From an uncultured Muribaculaceae bacterium (GTDB lineage Bacteria > Bacteroidota > Bacteroidia > Bacteroidales > Muribaculaceae), in assembly GCA_947525975.1 (NCBI GenBank), contig CANNVE010000012.1, positions 1-64,000 of the forward strand: DNA of 64,000 nucleotides. Reading direction: 5' to 3'. The notes under the pieces are model-generated. The model saw nothing but the letters and a program-made list of their open reading frames with translations. It searched no databases and was not told the origin of the DNA. This document shows positions 52,505-62,035 of this stretch, one piece after another. A program made the translations under genes and the position numbers. How positions within the stretch are numbered: position 1 is the first letter of the stretch; every line of letters begins with the position of its first letter.

Positions 52505-55500
52505 ATGACTGACCATAACATAAAGAAAGTGCTGCTGCTGGGCAGCGGAGCCCTTAAGATAGGCGAGGCCGGCGAATTCGACTATTCAGGATCGCAGGCC
52601 CTGAAAGCTATGAAAGAGGAAGGCATCACCACCGTCCTCATCAACCCGAACATCGCCACCGTGCAGACTTCTGACGGCTTTGCCGATCAGATCTACTTCC
52701 TGCCCGTGACGCCATATTTCGTGGAAAAGGTGATTTCGAAGGAGCGCCCCGACGGCATCCTGCTCGCATTCGGCGGCCAGACGGCTCTCAACTGCGGCGT
52801 GGAGTTGCAGCGCTCGGGCGTGCTTGAGAAATACGGCGTGAAAGTGCTCGGCACTCCGGTGCGCGCCATCGAGGAGACCGAGGACCGCGAGCTCTTCGTG
52901 AAGAAGCTCGACGAAATCGATGTCAAGACCATCAAGAGTCAGGCAGTAGACACCGTGGATCAGGCCATCGAGGTGGCCAATACGCTCGGATACCCCGTGA
53001 TCGTGCGCGCCGCATACGCCCTTGGCGGCCTCGGCAGCGGATTCTGCGACAATGACCAGCAGCTGCGCACCCTGGTGGAGAAGGCTCTGTCGTTCTCGCC
53101 CCAGGTGCTCGTGGAGAAATCTCTGAAAGGCTGGAAAGAAGTGGAATACGAAGTGGTGCGCGACTGCTATGACAACTGCATCACCGTCTGCAACATGGAG
53201 AACTTCGACCCGCTGGGCATACACACCGGCGAGAGCATCGTGGTGGCTCCCTCGCAGACCCTCAGCAACGAAGACTACCACTATCTGCGCGCCCTCGCCA
53301 TAAAGATCGTGCGCCACATCGGCATCGTGGGCGAGTGCAACGTGCAGTATGCCTTCGACCCCGAGTCAATGGACTACCGAGTGATTGAGGTCAACGCCCG
53401 TCTGAGCCGCTCTTCGGCCCTGGCGTCGAAGGCCACCGGATATCCCCTGGCTTTCGTTGCCGCCAAGCTTGGCCTGGGCTATGGCCTGATGGAGCTGCGC
53501 AATTCGGTCACTAAGGACACTTCCGCATTCTTCGAACCGGCTCTTGACTATATCGTGGTCAAGATACCGCGTTGGGACCTCGGAAAATTCCACAACGTCA
53601 GCCGCGAGATCGGTTCGTCGATGAAATCGGTGGGCGAGGTCATGGCTATCGGACGCACATTCGAGGAAGCCATACAGAAGGGCCTGCGCATGATAGGCCA
53701 GGGCATGCACGGCTTCGTCGAAAACAAGAATTTTGAAATCAAGGACATCGACCATGCCCTGCAGGCGCCTACCGACAAGCGCATATTCGTCATCGCCAAG
53801 GCCATGCAGCAGGGATACACCGTCGACCGCATACACGATCTGACGAAGATCGACAAATGGTTCCTCTATCGCCTGCAGGCCATCATCAACACCTCGCGCG
53901 AGCTCGAGGGATACGACACTCTCGAATCCCTTCCCGTGGAGCTCCTGCGCCAGGCCAAGCAGCAGGGATTCAGCGACTTCCAGGTTGCGCGCTCGGTGCT
54001 CAAAGACAATATGGGCACAGGCGAGGACGCCAACCTGCTGGTGCGCGCCCTGCGCAAGAAGCTCGGCGTGGTGCCTGTGGTGAAGCAGATCGACACCCTC
54101 GCCGCCGAATATCCGGCCCGCACCAATTATCTCTATCTCACATACAACGGCTCGGAGAATGACGTGCAGTATCTCCATGACCACCGCTCTATCATAGTGC
54201 TCGGCTCGGGTGCTTACCGCATAGGCAGCTCGGTGGAGTTTGACTGGTGCTCGGTCAACGCCCTGCTCACCGTCAAGGAGCAAGGCTGGCGCTCGGTCAT
54301 GATCAACTACAACCCCGAGACCGTATCGACCGACTACGACATCTGCGACCGCCTCTACTTCGACGAGCTCACATTCGAGCGCGTGATGGACATCTACGAC
54401 CTCGAGCAGCCCCACGGCGCGATCGTGTCGGTGGGCGGCCAGATACCCAACAACCTGGCCATGCGTCTCGACCAGGAGGGCGTGAACATACTCGGCACAT
54501 CGGCAAAGTGCATCGACAACGCCGAAGACCGCCACAAATTCTCGGCCATGCTCGACCGTCTCGGCATCGACCAGCCCCGCTGGCGCGAGCTGACATCGCT
54601 CGAAGACATCGAGGACTTCATCGACGAGGTGGGATACCCCGTGCTCGTGCGCCCCAGCTATGTGCTCAGCGGCGCGGCCATGAATGTATGCCACAACGAC
54701 GATGAGCTCAAGCGCTTCCTGCGCATGGCCGCAAACGTCTCAAAGCAGCACCCCGTGGTGGTGTCGGCCTTCATACAGAATGCCAAGGAAATCGAGATGG
54801 ACGCCGTGGCCAAAGATGGTGAGATCGTGGCCTACGCCATATCGGAGCACATCGAGTTCGCCGGCGTGCACAGCGGCGACGCCACCATCCAGTTCCCCGC
54901 GCAGAAGCTCTATGTCGAGACCATGCGCCGCATCAAGAAGGTGTCTTCGCATATAGCCAAGGCGCTGCAGATCACCGGCCCCTTCAACATACAGTTCCTC
55001 GCCAAGAACAACGATATCAAGGTGATCGAGTGCAACCTGCGCGCATCGCGCAGTTTCCCCTTCGTGTCGAAGGTGCTCAAGATAAATTTCATCGACCTCG
55101 CCACCCGCGCCATGCTCGGCCTCGATGTGCAGAAGCCCGCTAAAAATGCCTTCGACCTCGATTATGTAGGCATCAAGGCCTCGCAGTTCTCATTCCAGCG
55201 TCTGCAGGGCGCCGATCCGGTGCTCGGCGTTGACATGACCTCTACCGGCGAGGTTGGCTGCATCGGCATCGACAGCCAGGAAGCGATCCTGAAGTCGATG
55301 CTCGCCGTGGGCCAGCGCATACCGAAGCATTCGGTGCTGCTCTCAACGGGCACTCCGCGCCAGAAAGCCGCCATGCTCGATGCCGCCCACATGCTCCACA
55401 ACCACGGATACACGATCTACGCCACATCGGGCACATGCCAGTTCCTCAATGACAACGGCATCCCCGCCATCCGCGTATACTGGCCTTCGCAGCCCGATAT

Positions 55501-55729
55501 GCACCCGCAGGCGCTCGAGCTGCTTCACAGCCGCAAGATCGACATGGTGGTCAACATCCCCAAGAATCAGTCGAGCACCGAGCTCTCCAACGGCTACAAG
55601 ATACGCCGCGCCGCGATCGACCTCAACATCCCCCTGCTCACCAACGCACGCCTGGCATCGGCATTCATCGAGGCTTTCTGCTCGATGACGCTCGACGACA
55701 TCGAGATCAAGAGTTGGCAGGAATATTAA
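52505..55729 (+). CDS. carB: Carbamoyl-phosphate synthase large subunit
   Basis: A 1074-residue synthetase that makes carbamoyl phosphate from bicarbonate, ammonia from CarA, and two ATP. Two homologous ATP-grasp halves are visible: the first with KKVLLLGSGALKIGEAGEFDYSGSQALKA (about 6-34) and the second with SIIVLGSGAYRIGSSVEFDWCSVNAL near 565. Conserved words such as VRAAYALGGLGSGF and VRPSYVLSGAAMNV mark the ATP sites. The C-terminal methylglyoxal-synthase-like allosteric domain is at about 940-1074. Full length. The ATG at 52505 is preferred to a TTG six bases earlier. Confidence 0.97.
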   Translation: MTDHNIKKVLLLGSGALKIGEAGEFDYSGSQALKAMKEEGITTVLINPNIATVQTSDGFADQIYFLPVTPYFVEKVISKERPDGILLAFGGQTALNCGVELQRSGVLEKYGVKVLGTPVRAIEETEDRELFVKKLDEIDVKTIKSQAVDTVDQAIEVANTLGYPVIVRAAYALGGLGSGFCDNDQQLRTLVEKALSFSPQVLVEKSLKGWKEVEYEVVRDCYDNCITVCNMENFDPLGIHTGESIVVAPSQTLSNEDYHYLRALAIKIVRHIGIVGECNVQYAFDPESMDYRVIEVNARLSRSSALASKATGYPLAFVAAKLGLGYGLMELRNSVTKDTSAFFEPALDYIVVKIPRWDLGKFHNVSREIGSSMKSVGEVMAIGRTFEEAIQKGLRMIGQGMHGFVENKNFEIKDIDHALQAPTDKRIFVIAKAMQQGYTVDRIHDLTKIDKWFLYRLQAIINTSRELEGYDTLESLPVELLRQAKQQGFSDFQVARSVLKDNMGTGEDANLLVRALRKKLGVVPVVKQIDTLAAEYPARTNYLYLTYNGSENDVQYLHDHRSIIVLGSGAYRIGSSVEFDWCSVNALLTVKEQGWRSVMINYNPETVSTDYDICDRLYFDELTFERVMDIYDLEQPHGAIVSVGGQIPNNLAMRLDQEGVNILGTSAKCIDNAEDRHKFSAMLDRLGIDQPRWRELTSLEDIEDFIDEVGYPVLVRPSYVLSGAAMNVCHNDDELKRFLRMAANVSKQHPVVVSAFIQNAKEIEMDAVAKDGEIVAYAISEHIEFAGVHSGDATIQFPAQKLYVETMRRIKKVSSHIAKALQITGPFNIQFLAKNNDIKVIECNLRASRSFPFVSKVLKINFIDLATRAMLGLDVQKPAKNAFDLDYVGIKASQFSFQRLQGADPVLGVDMTSTGEVGCIGIDSQEAILKSMLAVGQRIPKHSVLLSTGTPRQKAAMLDAAHMLHNHGYTIYATSGTCQFLNDNGIPAIRVYWPSQPDMHPQALELLHSRKIDMVVNIPKNQSSTELSNGYKIRRAAIDLNIPLLTNARLASAFIEAFCSMTLDDIEIKSWQEY

Positions 55730-55743
55730 ACATCTGACCTATT

Positions 55744-56757
55744 ATGGACCAATATTCAAATCAGAGGCCTTCGCCGTTTGGCCAGCCTGCCCCCGGCGCA
55801 TCGGGCCAGCAGGCGCCTCGTCCGCGCAAGCCTCGCCAGGACAAGAGCAAGCGCACCATGCTCGGCGTGATAGCCGTGCTGCTGGTGATCATACTCGGCG
55901 CCGGCGTGTGGTTCGCCATCTCCATGGCCGCCAAAGACAAGGCGATAGCCGTGGAGCGTCAGGCCCGTGAGCAAGCTGAGCTTGACAAGGAGCAAGCGCT
56001 GATGAACGCCGATTTCGACGATCTCAACCGCCAGTTCACTGCTCTCGAGGGCCAGCGCATAGAGATACGCAATGACTCTCTCAAGCGCGAGCTTTCGGAG
56101 AAATACCAGGCCGCCAAGATGAAGGTGGAGAAGCTGCAGCAGGAGCTGAAGAACCAAAAATCGAAAAGCTCGGCCGAGATCAAGAAACTCAAGGACGAGA
56201 TAGCCACCCTGCGCGCGATCCTGAAGGACTACGTGGCGCAGATAGCCAAGCTCAACGAGGAGAACAAGGCCCTGCGAGCCGAGAACGAGCAGATAAAGAG
56301 CGAAAATTCGCGCCTGACATCGCAGGTGGAGCAGACCTCGAAAGAGAATGAGAAGCTCAACGAGCGCATGAATCTGGCCGAAAAGCTCAATGTCACCGGC
56401 GTCTCCCTCACCCCTCTCAACAAGAAGGGCAAGAGAGAGAAGAAGGTGTCGAAGGCGAAGCAGATGATGGTGACATTCACCATCCCGCAGAATAACTCCA
56501 CCCCGGTGGGCGAGAAGGTTATCTATCTGCGCCTGATATCGCCATCGGGCCAGCTGCTGGGCGGTGCCGGAGTCTTCCCCTTCGAAGGGGCCAAGGTAGA
56601 GTGCAGCGCCAAAAAAGCCATCGAATACGCCGGCGAGGAAATCGGAGGCATCACCATCTATTGGGACGTCACCACAGCCCTCACCCCGGGCTCCTACACA
56701 GTGGAGCTCTTCACCGAAGGCTATCGGCTCACAAGCCGCTCGTTTGATCTGAAATAA
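55744..56757 (+). CDS. Coiled-coil membrane protein
   Basis: A 337-residue protein with a Pro/Gln-rich cytoplasmic N-terminus (1-38), one membrane helix (LGVIAVLLVIILGAGVWFAI, about 40-59), a long coiled coil (residues 65-215, heptad-rich, many E/K/Q) and a C-terminal beta-domain (KAKQMMVTFTIPQNNSTPVGEKVIYLRLISPSGQLLGG, to the end). Similar chromosome-encoded proteins occur in Bacteroidales, but I know no function. The topology suggests a periplasmic spacer or scaffold. ATG at 55744, 14 bp after carB, so cotranscription is likely. A hairpin (56767-56790) follows. Confidence 0.75.
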   Translation: MDQYSNQRPSPFGQPAPGASGQQAPRPRKPRQDKSKRTMLGVIAVLLVIILGAGVWFAISMAAKDKAIAVERQAREQAELDKEQALMNADFDDLNRQFTALEGQRIEIRNDSLKRELSEKYQAAKMKVEKLQQELKNQKSKSSAEIKKLKDEIATLRAILKDYVAQIAKLNEENKALRAENEQIKSENSRLTSQVEQTSKENEKLNERMNLAEKLNVTGVSLTPLNKKGKREKKVSKAKQMMVTFTIPQNNSTPVGEKVIYLRLISPSGQLLGGAGVFPFEGAKVECSAKKAIEYAGEEIGGITIYWDVTTALTPGSYTVELFTEGYRLTSRSFDLK

Positions 56758-56766
56758 TCATGCGGC

Positions 56767-56797
56767 GCGGGCGCGAATATTCGCGCCCGCCCCATTT
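56767..56797 (+). terminator. Hairpin terminator
   Basis: A perfect 24-nt palindrome (56767-56790, core GGGCGCGAATATTCGCGCCC) followed by gccccattttt. It lies just before the MgtC-family gene and shares its core with the hairpin at 1613-1640. Confidence 0.75.
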
Positions 56798-56807
56798 TTC
56801 CATTGTG

Positions 56808-57521
56808 ATGCAGAATATATTCGACATAATCAACGCTCCGGAGGTCACGGTGGCCTCATCTGTGTTCAAGCTCCTGCTGTCGATGCTGCTGGGCAGCGTC
56901 ATCGGCTATGAGCGCAAGCTCAAGGGGCAGATAGCCGGCGTGCGCACCTTCTCGCTCATTTGCATGGGCGCCACCTTGGCCATGATTCTGTCTATCTATG
57001 TGCCGCAGGTGTATCTTGGCCTCAAGAACGGAGACCCGAGCCGCATCGCCGCCCAGGTGGTGAGCGGCATAGGCTTCCTCGGAGCCGGAGCCATCATACA
57101 GATGAAGGGCTCGGTGCGCGGCCTCACCACGGCGGCGGGTATCTGGATGGTGGCCACCCTGGGCCTGGCCATAGGCGTGGGCATGTACGCCATAGCCTGC
57201 GTGGCCACGCTGCTCATCCTCTTCATCCTGATGCAGCTCGAGCGCATCGAGCATCGTGTCACCCTCGGCAACGAAGCCCGCATCATACGCATCGAGATTT
57301 CGCAGATCATCGACGACATAGCCCCCTACCGCGAGGTGCTGAAGCAGAAAGACGTGGTGCTCACAAATTATTACCTCGCCTTCGACTACGAATCCACCAC
57401 CACCCGCCTAAACCTCATGATACTGGCCAATGAGTCGATATCTTTCGTCAAGCTCTTCGACGCCTTGCATGAGGTCTATCCCACGCGCAACATCTCCATG
57501 ACCAATCAAGTCAGCTTCTGA
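56808..57521 (+). CDS. MgtC/SapB family protein
   Basis: A 237-residue inner-membrane protein of the MgtC/SapB family. The N-terminal half has about four or five helices with the family words LLSMLLGSVIGYERKLKGQIAGVRTFSLICMGATL and VVSGIGFLGAGAIIQMKGSVRGLTTAAGIWMVATLGLAIGVG. The last 90 residues form an ACT-like soluble domain. Family members affect adaptation to low magnesium or ATP synthase activity in pathogens; the role here is unknown. I chose the ATG at 56808 (MQNIFDII), which begins after the terminator. Confidence 0.92.
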   Translation: MQNIFDIINAPEVTVASSVFKLLLSMLLGSVIGYERKLKGQIAGVRTFSLICMGATLAMILSIYVPQVYLGLKNGDPSRIAAQVVSGIGFLGAGAIIQMKGSVRGLTTAAGIWMVATLGLAIGVGMYAIACVATLLILFILMQLERIEHRVTLGNEARIIRIEISQIIDDIAPYREVLKQKDVVLTNYYLAFDYESTTTRLNLMILANESISFVKLFDALHEVYPTRNISMTNQVSF

Positions 57522-57588
57522 CGCTTGTACGCGAAGCCATCATATTTCAGGCCGCAGCCTTATTCACTGTCAATCATATCCGAATCTA

Positions 57589-59787
57589 ATGAACGTTGAA
57601 AGCCTAATTTCAGATCTGGCGTTTATCCTGCTCCTGGGAGCGATAGTCACCATCCTTTTCAAGTGGATCAAGCAGCCCGTGGTGCTCGGATACATCGTGG
57701 CCGGATTCCTCGCAAGCCCTAATTTCGAATATCTGCCCTCAGTCACCGATGAGCAGAACATCGACTTCTGGGCGCAGATAGGCATCATAGTCCTTCTCTT
57801 CTCGCTCGGCCTTGAATTCAGTTTCAAGAAACTCATGAACAGTGGCGGATCAGCCGCAGTCACAGCCCTAATCATCGTGCTCGGCATGATGGGAGCGGGT
57901 TTCGCAGCCGGTCAGATGATGCATTTCACCCTGATCAACAGCCTGTTCCTTGGCGGCATGCTCTCGATGTCGTCCACCACCATCATCATAAAGGCCTTCA
58001 ATGACCTCGGGCTGCGGCAGAAGAAGTTCACGTCGCTCGTGCTTGCCGTGCTCATTGTCGAGGACCTTTTCGCTGTGGTGATGATGGTGCTCCTGTCGTC
58101 GATCGCCATCAACAACAGCGTGGCGGGGGGCGACCTCCTCTTCAGCGTGGCCAAGCTCGTTTTCTTCCTCGTGATCTGGTTTCTGGTGGGCGTGTTTGTG
58201 CTCCCGTCGCTCTTCAATCTCTGGCGTCCGTTCCTCAACAGCGAGACGCTGCTTGTGGTGTCGATGGGCCTTTGCCTGGGCATGGCCGTCTTTTCTGTCT
58301 ATTGCGGCTTCTCGCTTGCCCTTGGCGCGTTTGTCATGGGTTCTATCCTTGCCGGCACCAGCTATGCCGAGCGCATAGAGCATGTGGTCAATCCGGTCAA
58401 GGATCTCTTCGGAGCCGTATTCTTCATCTCTGTGGGCATGATGGTGCAGCCGGCCATCATAGCCGAGTATTGGGGGCCCATACTCATGCTTTCGGCTGTG
58501 GTGGTCGTGGGCATGATTCTCTTCGGCACATTCGGCATGCTCGTCACAGGCCAGAGCCTCAGGGTAGCCATCGAATCGGGCTTCTCCCTGACGCAGATCG
58601 GCGAGTTTGCCTTCATCATCGCCACTCTCGGCATGAGCCTCGGCGTGCTTGAGCCCACCATCTATCCTATCGTGGTGGCCGTGTCGGTGCTCACCACCTT
58701 CGGCACGCCATATTTCATCAAGATGGCTCCCGGAGCATACTCTTTTGCCGAGAGGCACCTGCCAAAGAAATTGCACTTCCTCATCGACCGCTATCAGAAG
58801 GAAGCCACGAAAAGCAATGCCGTGAAGAGCGCTTGGGTGGCCACCTTGCGGCGGTATCTCTCGAGCACGCTGCTCTATTCGGTGATACTGATCGCCATCA
58901 TCCTTGTTTCCCACAAATTCCTTTATCCCTGGCTGTCGCAGCTTATGCCCGCCCAAAGCCGTCTGCTGTCGCTTGTGGTCACTCTCGTGGCTCTTGCCCC
59001 CTTCCTGATGGCCCTTCTCCAGCCCATAAAGGGGATGTCGGCTGATTCCGGCCGCAAGACTTCGGCCAATGTGCCGAGGGTGGTGATGACCATTTTCCGC
59101 TTTGTCATTGCCATCGCCTTCGTGGTCTATGTGGTGTCATGGCACTATAGCAAGGGAGCCGGCCTCGTCACCGGCATTGTCACTATCCTGCTCATAGTGC
59201 TTGTGCTCTCCCGCAGGCTCAGCAATTCGGTGTCAAACATCGAGCAGAAATTTTTTGACAATCTCAATGAGCGTGAGCTGCGCCGCAGCGGAAAGAACAA
59301 CAATGTGGTCAATGACCTTCACCTCGCCTATATGACAGTGGGCAGCGCGTGCGACTTCATCGGGCAGAAGCTGCTCGACTCAAACCTGCGCCGCCGATAT
59401 GGCGTCAACGTGGTCAGCATACAGCGCGGGCAAGAGATGATTCCCATCCCATCGGCGAAGGAACGCATATTCCCCGGCGATGTTATCGGCGTGATAGGCA
59501 CCGACGAGCAGATTGCCGGCATTCTTCCGGTGGTTGAGGTCAACAAGGAGGCGACGGCCGGCATGTCGCCCAATGACTTCAAGCTCACGTCGATCATGCT
59601 CTCCGAGTCATCTCCGTTGGTGGGGAAAACGCCGCTCACTTCAAATCTGCGCGACAAATATGAAGTGCTCGTGGTGGCCGTGCAGCGCGGTGACCAATAC
59701 ATCGACACCGACCCCAACCTTAAGTTCGCCCCCTCCGACATCCTCTGGCTCGTGGGCCGCACATCGCGCCTCTCGTCCATATCCTGA
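57589..59787 (+). CDS. CPA2-type cation/proton antiporter with RCK-C domains
   Basis: A 732-residue membrane antiporter of the KefB/CPA2 type. About 12 or 13 helices up to residue 550 (for example PVVLGYIVAGFLASPN, MLSMSSTTIIIKAFNDLGL, LVLAVLIVEDLFAVVMMVLL, LGAFVMGSILAGTSYAERIEHVVNPVKDLFGAVFFISVGMMV), with conserved charged membrane residues. Two TrkA_C (RCK-C) domains follow at about 580-650 and 660-732 and probably sense a ligand. No TrkA_N domain is present. The ion (K+ or Na+) cannot be told from sequence. ATG at 57589. Likely a stress or pH homeostasis role. Confidence 0.93.
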   Translation: MNVESLISDLAFILLLGAIVTILFKWIKQPVVLGYIVAGFLASPNFEYLPSVTDEQNIDFWAQIGIIVLLFSLGLEFSFKKLMNSGGSAAVTALIIVLGMMGAGFAAGQMMHFTLINSLFLGGMLSMSSTTIIIKAFNDLGLRQKKFTSLVLAVLIVEDLFAVVMMVLLSSIAINNSVAGGDLLFSVAKLVFFLVIWFLVGVFVLPSLFNLWRPFLNSETLLVVSMGLCLGMAVFSVYCGFSLALGAFVMGSILAGTSYAERIEHVVNPVKDLFGAVFFISVGMMVQPAIIAEYWGPILMLSAVVVVGMILFGTFGMLVTGQSLRVAIESGFSLTQIGEFAFIIATLGMSLGVLEPTIYPIVVAVSVLTTFGTPYFIKMAPGAYSFAERHLPKKLHFLIDRYQKEATKSNAVKSAWVATLRRYLSSTLLYSVILIAIILVSHKFLYPWLSQLMPAQSRLLSLVVTLVALAPFLMALLQPIKGMSADSGRKTSANVPRVVMTIFRFVIAIAFVVYVVSWHYSKGAGLVTGIVTILLIVLVLSRRLSNSVSNIEQKFFDNLNERELRRSGKNNNVVNDLHLAYMTVGSACDFIGQKLLDSNLRRRYGVNVVSIQRGQEMIPIPSAKERIFPGDVIGVIGTDEQIAGILPVVEVNKEATAGMSPNDFKLTSIMLSESSPLVGKTPLTSNLRDKYEVLVVAVQRGDQYIDTDPNLKFAPSDILWLVGRTSRLSSIS

Positions 59788-59805
59788 TTTTTGCATTAGG
59801 TAGGA

Positions 59806-59826
59806 AGGGCGATTTCCAATCGCCCT
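59806..59826. repeat. Small hairpin AGGGCGATT-TCC-AATCGCCCT
   Basis: Same family as 27463-27481; a weaker version lies near 59856-59875. Placed between converging genes. Confidence 0.8.
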
Positions 59827-59898
59827 CTCTTTCTCGCATATAAGCCGCAACATGGTGGCATCGGGTGATTGAAAATCGCCCCTTCATATAAAACGAAA

Positions 59899-59930
59899 AA
59901 ATCCGCGCGCCAACCAAGGCGCGCGGATTT
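59899..59930. terminator. Bidirectional terminator
   Basis: AAATCCGCGCGCC (59899-59911) and GGCGCGCGGATTT (59918-59930), 6-nt loop, with A and T runs outside on both sides. It serves the antiporter gene and tkt. Confidence 0.88.
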
Positions 59931-59953
59931 CTTATGATGGGATGCGCAGCGGC

Positions 59954-61984
59954 TTATTTGCCGAGCATGTGCTTCACCTGGAGCAGGATGTTGGTGGCGG
60001 TGAAGCCGAATTTCTCATCGAGCACCTTGTAGGGGGCTGATGCGCCGAAGCGCTCCATGCCGTAGACCTTGCCGTTGAAGCCGTCGATCATCTTCAGCGT
60101 TGTGGGCAGGCCGGCGGTGAGGCCGAACATGGGCACGCCAGCGGGAAGCACTTCCTTGCGGTAGGCCTCGGGCTGCTCGTTGAATGTGCCGATAGAGGGC
60201 ATCGACACCACGCGGGCGGGGATGTTCTCGGCGTCGAGGAGGGTGGCAACCTCGCAGAGGAGCGACACTTCAGAGCCGTTGGCCACGAGGGTCACCTGCG
60301 GGTTGGCGGGGTTCATCACCACGTATCCGCCCTTGTATGCGCCTTGAGCCTCGGCGTAGCGGTCGCCGCTCGCAGCGGGCAGGTCGGGGATGTTCTGGCG
60401 GCTGAGGATGAGGGCCGAGGGGGTGCTGTTGTTCTCCATAGCCATCTTCCAGCATACGGTTGTCTCCACGGCGTCGGCGGGGCGCAGGGCCAGCAGCGAG
60501 GGCTTGCCCGAGAAGTTGTGCACGGCCTCAAGCAGGCGTATCTGTGCTTCCTGCTCGATAGGCTCGTGGGTGGGGCCGTCTTCGCCCACGCGGAATGCGT
60601 CGTGTGTGAGGATGTACTTCACGGGGAGCTCCATGAGGGCAGCCATGCGCATTGCGGGCTTCATGTAGTCAGAGAATACGAAGAATGTGCCGCAGGCGGC
60701 GATCATGCCTCCGTGGAGCACGATGCCGTTCATCAGGCAGGCCATGGTGAGCTCTGCCACGCCGGCCTGCAGGAATGCGCCAGAGAAGTCGCCGTGGGTA
60801 AGAGCGTGGGTCTTCTTGAGGAAGCCGTCGGTCTTGTCGCTGTTGGCGAGGTCGGCCGATGAGCAGATCATGTTGCCCACCTTCTCGGCCAGGACGCCGA
60901 GCACAGTGGCTGAAGCGGCGCGGGTGGCGCTGTTGGGCTTCTGGGTGATAGCGGCCCAGTCGATTTCGGGGAGCTTGCCTGCGAAGTAGTCGTTGAGCAG
61001 CTTCACCTGGTCGGGGTTAGCGTCGGCCCAAGCCTGGTATGCGGCGCGGCGCTCCTTGACGATGGCGCGGAGCTCTTCGGCGCGCTGGGCGTAGAGGGCT
61101 TCCACTTCGGGAGCGATGGCCCAGGGATTCTCGGGGTCGAAGCCGAGATTCTTGATTGTGGCAGCATAGTCGGCGCCGCTTGCGCTCAGGGGCTGTCCGT
61201 GGGTAGAGCATTTGCCCTCGAAGTTTTGGCCGTCGGCTGTGACGCATCCGCGTCCCATCACGGTGTGGCCGATGATGAGGGTGGGCTTTTCGGTCTCGGC
61301 CTGGGCCTTGGCGATGGCGTCGGCTATCTGCACGGGATCGGTGCCGTCGATTTCGATCACGTTCCAGTTCCAAGCGCGGTATTTCGCTGCTACGTCTTCC
61401 TTGTCAACAGCGTCGACATAGGTAGAGAGCTGCACCTTGTTGCTGTCATAGAACATGATGAGGTTCGACAGTCCGAGGTATCCGGCTATGCGGCCTGCGC
61501 CCTGCGAGATTTCCTCCTGGATGCCGCCGTCGCTGATGAAAGCGTAGGTCTTGTGCTCGATCCAGTTGCCGAAACGGGCCTGCAGGAAGCGCTCGGCGAT
61601 GGCTGCGCCCACGGCCATGGTGTGGCCCTGGCCCAGGGGACCTGATGTGTTCTCGATGCCGCGCTCCACCTCGAGCTCGGGGTGGCCGGGAGTGGGGCTG
61701 CCCCACTGGCGGAATTGCTTGAGTTCGTCGAGGGTGAAGTGGCCCTGTAGGGCGAGCACGCTGTAGAGCATGGGCGACATGTGGCCGGGATCGAGGAAGA
61801 ATCGGTCGCGGGCTATCCAGTGAGCGTCATCGGGGTCGACAACGAGGAATTTAGAGAAAAGTACGTTGACAAAGTCAGCGCCGCCCATGGCTCCGCCGGG
61901 GTGGCCTGAATTGGCTTTCTCAACCATTGAGGCAGCCAGCACGCGGATGTTGTTGGCTGCGCGGTTCATGAGATCTGTATTCAT
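59954..61984 (-). CDS. tkt: Transketolase
   Basis: A 676-residue thiamine-diphosphate enzyme that moves two-carbon units in the pentose phosphate pathway. The N-terminal half has GHPGGAMGGADFVNVLFSKFL (about 26-46) and the cofactor region YAFISDGGIQEEISQGAGRIAGYLGLSNLIMFYDSN near 145-180. The middle pyrimidine domain includes the conserved His/Glu words MPVKYILTHDAF-like and EDGPTHEPIEQ (near 470). Full length. ATG at 61984. No strong TAnnTTTG box was seen in the 50 bp upstream, so the promoter is not assigned. Confidence 0.97.
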   Translation of the reverse strand: MNTDLMNRAANNIRVLAASMVEKANSGHPGGAMGGADFVNVLFSKFLVVDPDDAHWIARDRFFLDPGHMSPMLYSVLALQGHFTLDELKQFRQWGSPTPGHPELEVERGIENTSGPLGQGHTMAVGAAIAERFLQARFGNWIEHKTYAFISDGGIQEEISQGAGRIAGYLGLSNLIMFYDSNKVQLSTYVDAVDKEDVAAKYRAWNWNVIEIDGTDPVQIADAIAKAQAETEKPTLIIGHTVMGRGCVTADGQNFEGKCSTHGQPLSASGADYAATIKNLGFDPENPWAIAPEVEALYAQRAEELRAIVKERRAAYQAWADANPDQVKLLNDYFAGKLPEIDWAAITQKPNSATRAASATVLGVLAEKVGNMICSSADLANSDKTDGFLKKTHALTHGDFSGAFLQAGVAELTMACLMNGIVLHGGMIAACGTFFVFSDYMKPAMRMAALMELPVKYILTHDAFRVGEDGPTHEPIEQEAQIRLLEAVHNFSGKPSLLALRPADAVETTVCWKMAMENNSTPSALILSRQNIPDLPAASGDRYAEAQGAYKGGYVVMNPANPQVTLVANGSEVSLLCEVATLLDAENIPARVVSMPSIGTFNEQPEAYRKEVLPAGVPMFGLTAGLPTTLKMIDGFNGKVYGMERFGASAPYKVLDEKFGFTATNILLQVKHMLGK

Positions 61985-62035
61985 TTCGGTATTTTGGGGA
62001 AAATTGGTATAAGACGTAAGATTGCGGGGTGGGGG

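Noticed and set aside
53366-54694. A 442-codon minus-strand frame opposite carB
   Set aside because: carB is full length with all motifs; the antisense frame is a codon-bias shadow.
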